A stretch of 64,000 nucleotides of DNA from Actinomadura pelletieri DSM 43383. Lineage in GTDB: Bacteria > Actinomycetota > Actinomycetes > Streptosporangiales > Streptosporangiaceae. Where the stretch lies: positions 496,001-560,000 of the forward strand of contig NZ_RBWU01000004.1 of the NCBI RefSeq assembly GCF_003634705.1. Reading direction: 5' to 3'. Below the pieces are notes generated by a model, which saw only the letters and a program-made list of their open reading frames with translations, was not told the origin of the DNA and searched no databases. Position numbers and translations under genes: made by a program. Shown here piece by piece: positions 58,087 through 64,000 of the stretch (the first letter of the stretch is position 1; the number at the start of each line of letters is the position of its first letter).

Positions 58087-59325
58087 ATGGCCTCCATCCT
58101 CGGCAAGCACTCCCGTCCGGACTCCGACGACCGTGCGGACTCCGACGACCGTGGTGACCGCGCCGGCGCCGCCGACCACGCACCCGAGCACAGTTCGCCC
58201 TCCGCCGCGGGCCGGGCGTGGGCGGCGCGGGGGCGGCTGCCGCTCGTCGCGTGCGCCTGGGTCGCCGCCTACGGCGCCCTGCGCGTGTACTGGGCGTCCG
58301 GGCACCGTCCCGACGACCTGTCGCCCGTCGGCACCGACCTGGTCGCCTTCACCGGCTGGGCCGCCGCCGCGCTGTGCGGGGCCACCGCCGTGGTCCTGGC
58401 CGCGCTCGCCGTCCCACGCGCCGCCACGCTCGGGCCGCTGCCCCGCCGGGCCCTGTCGGCGGCGGCGTGGACGGCCGCGCTGTGCCTGGTCGCGTCCGGT
58501 GCGCTGCTGCTGCTCGACGTCATCGGCGCGGTCCTGCCCGGCCTCGGCGTCCGGTTCTACCCCCTCGGCGCGCTCAGCCGCGCCGCCTGCGTCACCGGCG
58601 GGATCCTCACCGGCCTGTCCGCCCGCGCCCACGCCCGCCGCGTCCGCCCCGGATGCGTCCGCTGCGGCCGCCGCCCCGGCGCGGCGGGACCGCTCACGCA
58701 CACCCCGGCGTGGGCGTTCGCGGCCGCCTACCTCGCCGTCGCCGGATGCCTCACCCGCGTCGCCGCGCAGGCCGCCGTCGGGTTCGGCCGGTCCCCGCTG
58801 TCCGGCGGCCCCTCCGCGGTGCTGTTCGAGGCCGGGTTCCTGCTCGGCGGCTGCCTGCTGCCGCCGGCGCTGGTGCACTCCTTCGGCCGGACGTGGCCCC
58901 GGTTCGTGCCCGCCCTGCGCGGACGCCGCGTCCCCCGCCGGCTGGTGCTGTGGCCCGGCACCGCGATCTCCGGCGGCCTCACCGTCTACTTCGGGCTGAT
59001 GCTGCTGCAGATGATCTGGGAACGGCTCCACGGCCGTAACCCGTTCCCCGCCGAGGGCGGCCTGGACCTGCCCGAGTCGTTCTTCTGGGTCGCCGTCCCC
59101 TCCTACCTGCTGTGGGGCGCCGGGATGGCCGTCGCCGCCCACGCCTACGCCCGCCGCACCCGCGTCCCCTGCCCGTCCTGCGCGCCCACACCGGAACCGG
59201 CGGCCGACTTCGGAAGTTATGGTGATTTGGGGGCGGATCGCGACGAGGGGAGTGGCCGTGGACGACAACGACACCCGGAACGACACCCTGCACGACGCCG
59301 TGGAACCCGCCGACGCGCGCGGTGA
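58087..59325 (+). CDS. Multi-pass membrane protein with two CxxC motifs, hypothetical
   Basis: 412 residues; about eight helices (GRLPLVACAWVAAYGALRVY, LVAFTGWAAAALCGATAVVL, AWTAALCLVASGALLLLDVI, ISGGLTVYFGLMLLQMIW). Two cytoplasmic CxxC pairs occur, GCVRCGRRP after helix 4 and VPCPSCAP near the end; they might form a zinc or redox site. The last 25 residues overlap the next gene. Similar proteins are found in actinomycetes but have no established role. Confidence 0.65.
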   Translation: MASILGKHSRPDSDDRADSDDRGDRAGAADHAPEHSSPSAAGRAWAARGRLPLVACAWVAAYGALRVYWASGHRPDDLSPVGTDLVAFTGWAAAALCGATAVVLAALAVPRAATLGPLPRRALSAAAWTAALCLVASGALLLLDVIGAVLPGLGVRFYPLGALSRAACVTGGILTGLSARAHARRVRPGCVRCGRRPGAAGPLTHTPAWAFAAAYLAVAGCLTRVAAQAAVGFGRSPLSGGPSAVLFEAGFLLGGCLLPPALVHSFGRTWPRFVPALRGRRVPRRLVLWPGTAISGGLTVYFGLMLLQMIWERLHGRNPFPAEGGLDLPESFFWVAVPSYLLWGAGMAVAAHAYARRTRVPCPSCAPTPEPAADFGSYGDLGADRDEGSGRGRQRHPERHPARRRGTRRRAR

Positions 59326-60514
59326 ACGGGCCGACGGCCCCGACCGTCCCGGCACCGGCCTCGCCGAACGCGCCGGCCGCGCCGACCGGGCCGCCGCCGC
59401 GCGGCTGGAAGAGCTCTGGGACGCCCTGGCCCCCGCCGCCGCGCGGATCGCCGCCACCGCCGGTGAGCCCGTCGCCGCGGCGGCCCGCGACGCCGCCGCC
59501 GTCGCCGCGACCCGCGTCCTGGACCAGATGGCGGGAACACCGGTGATGAAGGCGATCGAACAGGCCGCCCGCGACGCCGCCGTCCGGGTCGCCACCAGCG
59601 CCGCCGAACGCGCCGTCACCGAGGCCCGCGACGCCGCCGCGACCAACCCCGCCACCGCGACCGCGTTCGAGGCCGCCGCCACCGCCATGACCCTCGCCGA
59701 ACAGGCCGCGCAGCAGGCCGCCCGGCACCCCCTCACCGCCGCCGCGCGCCGCCTGGCCACCGGCCACCCCCTGGCCCGCGACGTCGCCGCCACCGCCCGC
59801 GGCGTGGCCGGCCGCACCGTCACCGCGACCGTGTCCGCGACCGTGTCGACACCCGTCGTGCAGGCCGCGACCAAGGCCGTCGTGGACACCGCGGTCGACG
59901 CCGTCACCGACGCCGCCGTCGACGCCGCCCTGGTCGTCGGCCGCGACATCATCGCCCGCGTCGTCCGCGAGACCGCCGAACAGACCGCCCGCGACCTGGC
60001 CGCCGCACTCCGCGACCGCGCCCGCGACACCGCGCACGCCGCCGCCCGGGCCGCCGCGCCGCCCGGCGGCGTCCCCGCCGAACTCGCCCCGCTCACCGGC
60101 GCCGCCCGCGCCGCCGGGGACCTGCTCACCGCCGCCGCGGGCAGCGACCTGGCCCGCACCGCCCGGGACCTGGCCCTGCGCGCCACCGCCCGCGCCGCGT
60201 CCGCCGCGATCGAGACCGTCCTGCGCGAACTGATCCGCGACGCCCTCAAACTCGCCATGAAGGACACCCTGCGCGGCATCATCGTCGAGGTCTCCCGCGA
60301 CGTCGTCGTGGACGTCGCCAAGACCACCTGGACCACCGCCACCCGCCCCACCCCGACACCCCCGGCCCCCGTCGTCGTCCAGGCGACCGTGGAAACCGTG
60401 GAACCGGCCGACGACCCGTGGGCCCACGCCACCGCCGACCCCACCGACCCCGTCGAGGTCCGCGTCGAGATCACCGCGCCGGCCCCGCCCGACGACCCCG
60501 CGCCCCGCCCCTGA
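59258..60514 (+). CDS. Extremely alanine-rich helical protein, hypothetical
   Basis: 418 residues from GTG 59258 (GAGGGGAG 6 nt upstream; ATG 59219 is a leaderless alternative). After an acidic N-terminus the protein is a long series of amphipathic helices such as AAAARDAAAVAATRVLDQMA, QAARDAAVRVATSAAERAVT and VVDTAVDAVTDAAVDAALVV with A/V/R/D/T dominating, then ELIRDALKLAMKDTLRGIIV and a proline-rich acidic tail. It has no signal peptide or membrane helix. The pattern recalls phasin- or LEA/apolipoprotein-like surface-binding proteins, but no family is assigned. The opposite strand is also open, a composition effect. Confidence 0.55.
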   Translation: MDDNDTRNDTLHDAVEPADARGERADGPDRPGTGLAERAGRADRAAAARLEELWDALAPAAARIAATAGEPVAAAARDAAAVAATRVLDQMAGTPVMKAIEQAARDAAVRVATSAAERAVTEARDAAATNPATATAFEAAATAMTLAEQAAQQAARHPLTAAARRLATGHPLARDVAATARGVAGRTVTATVSATVSTPVVQAATKAVVDTAVDAVTDAAVDAALVVGRDIIARVVRETAEQTARDLAAALRDRARDTAHAAARAAAPPGGVPAELAPLTGAARAAGDLLTAAAGSDLARTARDLALRATARAASAAIETVLRELIRDALKLAMKDTLRGIIVEVSRDVVVDVAKTTWTTATRPTPTPPAPVVVQATVETVEPADDPWAHATADPTDPVEVRVEITAPAPPDDPAPRP

Positions 60515-60645
60515 ACCGGTCCGTGACCAGCCCGGTGACCTGCCCGGTGGCCTGGGCTCGGCCGGGTCGGCGGCGCGTGATGTACTCGAGAACGGGGACC
60601 GGACCTCCCGGGCGAGCACGGGCCGACGAAACGGAGGCACACCCG

Positions 60646-60945
60646 ATGGGCGACACTCTCGACGACACCGCCGTCACCGACCGCCTACGCGACCTGCCCG
60701 CCTGGACCCGCGACGGCGACCGGATCCACCGGCAGGTGAAGGCCCCCTCCTTCCTCACCGGCATCGACGTGGTCACCGACGTCGCCCGCGCCGCTGAGGA
60801 CGCCGACCACCACCCCGACATCGACATCCGCTGGCGCACCCTGACCTTCACGCTGACCACCCACAGCGCCGGCGGCCTCACCGGTCGGGACTTCGACCTC
60901 GCCGCCGAGATCGACCGGATCGCCGACCGGCACGGCGCCCGGTAG
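60646..60945 (+). CDS. 4a-hydroxytetrahydrobiopterin dehydratase (PCD/DCoH)
   Basis: 99 residues from ATG 60646 (GGAGG 9 nt upstream). The catalytic loop DADHHPDIDIRWRTLTFTLT carries the His pair and Asp, and HSAGGLTGRDFDLAAEID the rest of the fold. It recycles pterin cofactor or acts in pterin/molybdopterin metabolism. Followed after 7 nt by the LOG-like gene. Confidence 0.94.
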   Translation: MGDTLDDTAVTDRLRDLPAWTRDGDRIHRQVKAPSFLTGIDVVTDVARAAEDADHHPDIDIRWRTLTFTLTTHSAGGLTGRDFDLAAEIDRIADRHGAR

Positions 60946-60952
60946 CCGCCCG

Positions 60953-61528
60953 ATGTCCGAGCACGGGAACGGACCCGCGGCCGAACGGACGGCGCCACGG
61001 ACGGCGCCACGGCGGGCGACAGGGCGGGGGACAGGGCGGGGGACAGGGCGGGGGACCGTGCAGGTGGCGGTGTGCGGACCCGCCGACTGCACCGAACGCC
61101 AGTGGGACCACGCCTACCAGACCGGGCGGCTGTTGGCCGGGCACGGCGCCGTGGTGATCTGCGGCGGGCTCGGCGGCGTCATGGCCGCCGCGGCCGCCGG
61201 CGCCCGCGCCGCCGGAGGCGTCACCGTCGGGCTGCTGCCCGCCGCCGACCGGGCCGCCGCCGGACCCGACCTGACCGTCGCGCTGCCCACCGGCCTCGGC
61301 CAGGGCCGCAACACCGTGATCGTCAACGCCGCCGACGCCGTGATCGTCGTCGGCGGATCATGGGGGACCCTCGCGGAACTGGCACTGGCGATGCGACGCG
61401 GCACCGTCCCCGTCGTGCAACTCGGCGGGTGGCGGATCCACGACGAGGACGGACACCCCGTCGGCGGAATCGTCCACGCCACCGATCCGGCCGACGCGGT
61501 CCGCGCCACCGGACTGTTCGACCCGTAA
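60953..61528 (+). CDS. TIGR00725/LOG-like SLOG-domain protein
   Basis: 191 residues. A basic, repetitive N-terminus (RRATGRGTGRGTGRGTV, encoded by GGACAGGGCGGG repeats) precedes a Rossmann-like SLOG domain: VAVCGPADCTERQWDHAYQT, GRLLAGHGAVVICGGLGGVM, GLLPAADR, GLGQGRNTVIVNAADAVIVV and GGSWGTLAELALAMRRGT. The GGxxGxM and PGGxGT-like (GGSWGTLAE) motifs match nucleotide-binding SLOG proteins near the cytokinin-activating LOG family. Function unknown. Confidence 0.85.
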   Translation: MSEHGNGPAAERTAPRTAPRRATGRGTGRGTGRGTVQVAVCGPADCTERQWDHAYQTGRLLAGHGAVVICGGLGGVMAAAAAGARAAGGVTVGLLPAADRAAAGPDLTVALPTGLGQGRNTVIVNAADAVIVVGGSWGTLAELALAMRRGTVPVVQLGGWRIHDEDGHPVGGIVHATDPADAVRATGLFDP

Positions 61529-61971
61529 CCCCCGGGGGCGGAGCGGGACAGTCACGGCCGTGCCGCCGGCGAGGCCGACTTCACCTCGCGCGATGTGCCC
61601 TCGGACCCGATTCCCGTCGCCGTTCGGACGTCGGCGCGTGCCCGAAGGGCGCTTCGACACGTGAGCCCAGGGCGTGTCGACGCGGCATCGGAGCTTCGTC
61701 GAGACGGGCCGGTCGGCGCCGAGCCAGGACACGGCTGGCCTCCGACGCCGGCTCAAGCCGACTGAGTCTGCGCCGTCGCCGCCACGATTCAAGGGTTCGG
61801 GTGCCACTGGCATGGCTCGCCCCCTGGGAGTTTCGGCGACCCTTCCGGGATTGTCGGGTGATCGTCTCCCGTTCGTCCGAGGCCGCGCGGCGATCACCTC
61901 GGCGGCAGGTTCCGGTCGCGCAGCGGGACGTCCGGGTGCACCGGACGCCGGAGCGAGGCGGGCGACGCGGC
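61529..61971. other. 443-nt gene-free stretch before the SDR gene
   Basis: No frame with a plausible start, ribosome site and protein-like composition is seen on either strand, and no repeat or hairpin stands out. It is somewhat AT-richer than the genes around it. Confidence 0.4.
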
Positions 61972-62763
61972 CTAGTGGGCGGAGTAGCCGCCGTCCACGA
62001 AGATCGACTGACCGGTGACATAGGACGCCGACGCCGACGCCAGGAACACCGCCGCGCCCGCGAAGTCCTCGGCCAGGCCGTTACGGCCGGTCATCGTCCG
62101 GGCCGCCAGGGCCCGTGTCATCTCCGGGTCCGACGCCAACCGGGCGTTCAGCGGCGTCATCACGAACCCCGGCACCAGCGTGTTGGCGGTGACACCGCGG
62201 CTCGACCACGCCTCGGCCTGCGACCGCGCCAACGCCACCAGCCCCGCCTTCGACACCCCGTAGGCGCCGCTGGTCACCGACGCCCGGAACGCCTGCTGGG
62301 ACGCGATGTGGACCAACCTGCCGAACCCCCGCGCGGCCATCCCCGGACCGAACCGCTGCCCGAGCAGGAACGGCGCGTCCAGGTTCACCGCCATCGTGGT
62401 GTCCCACACGTCCGCGCCGAGCTCGTCCATCGGCGGCCGCAGGTTGACCGCGGCCGCGTTCACCAGGATGTCGGGCTCCCCGAACACCGCCGCCGCGGCC
62501 TCGGCGGCCCGCGCGACCCCGTCCCGCGAACCCAGGTCGGCGCTCACCCACGCCGCCCGGCAACCGTGCCCCTCCAGGTCCCGGACGGTCGCGGCCAGCT
62601 CGGCCTCCCGCCGCGCCACGATCACCACGGACGCGCCCGCCCGTCCCAGCGCCTCGGCGATCGCCCGGCCGATGCCCGAACTGCCGCCCGTCACCACCGC
62701 GACCCGGCCCTCCAGCGAGAACAACTCCGACAGATACGGAAGCGGTGACCGGTGATCGCCCAT
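61972..62763 (-). CDS. Short-chain dehydrogenase/reductase (gluconate-5-dehydrogenase type)
   Basis: 263 residues from ATG 62763, with a TACACT box 8 nt upstream (leaderless type). Classical SDR: VVTGGSSGIGRAIAEALGRA, DILVNAAAVNLRPPMDELG, catalytic Ser in HIASQQAFRASVTS, Tyr/Lys in GAYGVSKAGLVALA, and ASYVTGQSIFVDGGYSAH. The length and VNLRPPMDE region resemble gluconate-5-dehydrogenase and related sugar/polyol oxidoreductases. Stand-alone. Confidence 0.9.
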   Translation of the reverse strand: MGDHRSPLPYLSELFSLEGRVAVVTGGSSGIGRAIAEALGRAGASVVIVARREAELAATVRDLEGHGCRAAWVSADLGSRDGVARAAEAAAAVFGEPDILVNAAAVNLRPPMDELGADVWDTTMAVNLDAPFLLGQRFGPGMAARGFGRLVHIASQQAFRASVTSGAYGVSKAGLVALARSQAEAWSSRGVTANTLVPGFVMTPLNARLASDPEMTRALAARTMTGRNGLAEDFAGAAVFLASASASYVTGQSIFVDGGYSAH

Positions 62764-62840
62764 GACCGAACAGTGTACGGGCGTCGAAGACGGCCGCGCG
62801 GGTCACCGACAGTCCTCACCGTCAGTGCCCGCCGGTTGCT

Positions 62841-63358
62841 CATGATCGGCGACCCCCACGAGCAGGCGCCTCGACGGACGACGGGCGAACGACCCAGGCG
62901 GAACCAGGCAGGTGGCGGGGGTTGGGGACCAACGCGGGCGCAGGGCGAATCGCCGGCCCCACACGGCCCAGGCGACCGCCAGGATCCTCACGACTTATGG
63001 TCCCCGTGGGCAGACGCCTCGACGGACGACGGGGCGGACAATCCAGATGGGACTGGGTTGGTGCGGGGTTGGGGACCGTCGCGGGCAGGGCGAATCGCCG
63101 GCCCCGCACGGCCCAGGCGACGGCGGGCGGCCGGCGCCCGCCTTGCCGTCAGGCGCCCGCCAGGGTCCTCATGACCTACGGTCCCCGTGGCAGGCGTCTC
63201 GACGGATGATGGGGCGGACGACGGGGCGAACGATTCAGACGGGACCGGGCCGGTGGCGGGGTTGGGAACCCGTCGTGGGTAGGGCGAATCGCCGGACGCA
63301 CACGGCCCGGGCGACCGGCCTCGCCGTCAGGTGGTCGCCGGGGCCCTCACGATCGACG
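62841..63358. repeat. Three degenerate tandem repeats of about 160-181 bp, non-coding
   Basis: Units 62841-62999, 63000-63180 and 63181-63358 share in order: a start like GTCCCCGTGGGCAG, GCCTCGACGGACGACGGG, GGTTGGGGACC, GCAGGGCGAATCGCCGG, CACGGCCCAGGCGAC and TCCTCACGAC. A fourth unit begins (GTCCCTGCGGGCAGG) where the next gene ends. No frame is conserved between units, so this is not coding. The unit carries a GGCGAATCGCC palindrome. Confidence 0.82.
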
Positions 63359-64000
63359 GTCCCTGCGGGCAGGCGGCGCAATGGGCTCGGAGGCGGACGA
63401 TTCGGAGGGCGATTCGGAGGGCGATTCGGCGGAGGACCTGGCGGGCCGCGCGGCCTGACGTCTGCGCCGGCGGGCCTCCCGCACCGTGACACCCACCGCG
63501 ACCAGGATCGGCCCCCAGAACTTCGCGGTCGCCAGGATCACGGTCACCCACGGCGGTACCGACACATCCGGCGGATCGGGCCACGGCACGTCCGGCCAGG
63601 GAATGTCCGGACGCGGGATCGACGGCAGGTCCACTCCCGGCAGCCGCACGTCCGGCGACGGCAACGCCCTCAGCAGCGCCCGCACCAACAGACCCAACCC
63701 CAGCAGCGGGAACAGGACCCGCCCGACCGCCACCACCACATGCCGCGAGGCGTACAGGGTCGGATGCGCCCGCGCCAGCGCCTCCCGCCGCGCCGCCCGC
63801 GTCCCCTCCGCGGGCTCGAACGCCACCCGCTCCGCCCCGACCTCCTCGCCCTCGTTCCGAGCCTCGTCACGGTCCTTGTTCAGGTTCACCGTCGGGGCCG
63901 AGTCGGGGATGGTCGCGGTGTCCGGCCCCGCCTCGTCCTCGCCGGGGGTGGACGGGACCAGGTCGCAACGTGCCGCCTGCCCGTCGACGAACCCGAGCGC
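63347..64000 (-). CDS. Membrane protein, hypothetical, runs off the window
   Basis: The minus-strand frame is open from the right edge (ALGFVDGQAARCDLVPSTPG ... TATIPDSAPTV) through GTG 63889 to the stop at 63347, so the true start is probably outside. Visible: an acidic region, ARAHPTLYASRHVVVAVGRV, helix VLFPLLGLGLLVRALLRAL, a proline/Trp-rich loop IPRPDIPWPDVPWPDPPDVS, a second helix VTVILATAKFWGPILVAVGV and a basic, serine-rich tail. If 63889 were the start the protein would be 180 residues. No family known. Confidence 0.6.
   Translation of the reverse strand, partial: ALGFVDGQAARCDLVPSTPGEDEAGPDTATIPDSAPTVNLNKDRDEARNEGEEVGAERVAFEPAEGTRAARREALARAHPTLYASRHVVVAVGRVLFPLLGLGLLVRALLRALPSPDVRLPGVDLPSIPRPDIPWPDVPWPDPPDVSVPPWVTVILATAKFWGPILVAVGVTVREARRRRRQAARPARSSAESPSESPSESSASEPIAPPARRDRRS

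Noticed and set aside
57955..60642. Open minus-strand frame of 895 codons opposite the alanine-rich gene
   Set aside because: It is low-complexity (Arg/Ala/Gly/Val), has no ribosome site or domain, and exists because GCC/GTC-type codons leave the other strand without stops.

Overview
The window is 64 kb of very GC-rich DNA from an actinomycete. The evidence is RbpA, a BldD-era style of dense wHTH regulators, DUF574-type methyltransferase, DUF1707-FHA protein, FxsA, separate Lnt and Ppm1 genes, many GTG starts, ATGA/GTGA gene overlaps and leaderless TANNNT-N6-8-start promoters. The gene content resembles Streptosporangiales (for example Thermomonosporaceae such as Actinomadura), but that placement is an inference. 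No plasmid or phage backbone is visible; this looks like chromosome with one eroded accessory zone.

Layout. 0-9.9 kb: a ROK regulator cut by the window edge, an FHA protein, then kamA > P450 > DUF3616 on the minus strand, divergent from kdd (3,5-diaminohexanoate dehydrogenase), followed by DUF2252, a PAS-GAF-PP2C phosphatase and a SAM methyltransferase. 9.9-12.7 kb: an accessory patch with two decayed Tn3-transposase fragments around a secreted beta-trefoil protein made of three almost identical 45-residue repeats, and a frameshifted secreted protein. 12.8-17.7 kb: an operon of SMP-30 lactonase > G6PDH-like enzyme > MFS sugar transporter, with a divergent FUSC membrane protein. 18-21.8 kb: a PadR/membrane-protein operon, a broken tyrosine recombinase, a proline-rich surface protein and DUF4239. 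22.1-25 kb: kamD-kamE-kal, the rest of the beta-lysine pathway. 25.5-28.7 kb: lnt, ppm1, fxsA. 28.7-33.8 kb: an ABC exporter with two permeases, divergent from a NarL-type two-component system. 33.9-36.9 kb: rbpA, a pair of ClpP genes of which one has lost its whole catalytic triad, an orphan Phd/YefM antitoxin, GDPD. 37-46 kb: EF-hand protein, methyltransferases, a MoxR-DUF58-VWA operon, a kinase-like membrane protein, LysE exporter, DUF885 peptidase. 46.4-47.8 kb: an erm gene behind a small leader ORF and hairpin. 47.8-56 kb: aldehyde dehydrogenase, tRNA-Arg(CCG), SDR/MarR pair, two TetR-controlled units, DrrAB-like ABC exporter. 56-64 kb: GNAT, RsgA, membrane protein, a very alanine-rich protein, PCD, LOG-family protein, SDR, a block of about 180-bp non-coding tandem repeats and a membrane protein running off the edge.

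How it fits together. KamA (lysine to beta-lysine), KamDE (beta-lysine to 3,5-diaminohexanoate), Kdd (oxidative deamination) and Kal (3-aminobutyryl-CoA deamination) form most of the lysine 'fermentation' pathway; Kce is not seen here, and the two halves lie 16 kb apart with the accessory zone between them. The SMP-30/G6PDH/MFS operon looks like a sugar import and oxidation unit whose dehydrogenase lacks residues expected for binding a sugar phosphate. Several small regulator-target pairs carry visible repeats that are good operator candidates. The points I consider most worth following are the triad-less ClpP paralogue next to a normal ClpP and an orphan antitoxin, the natural three-fold repeated trefoil, and the erm leader.
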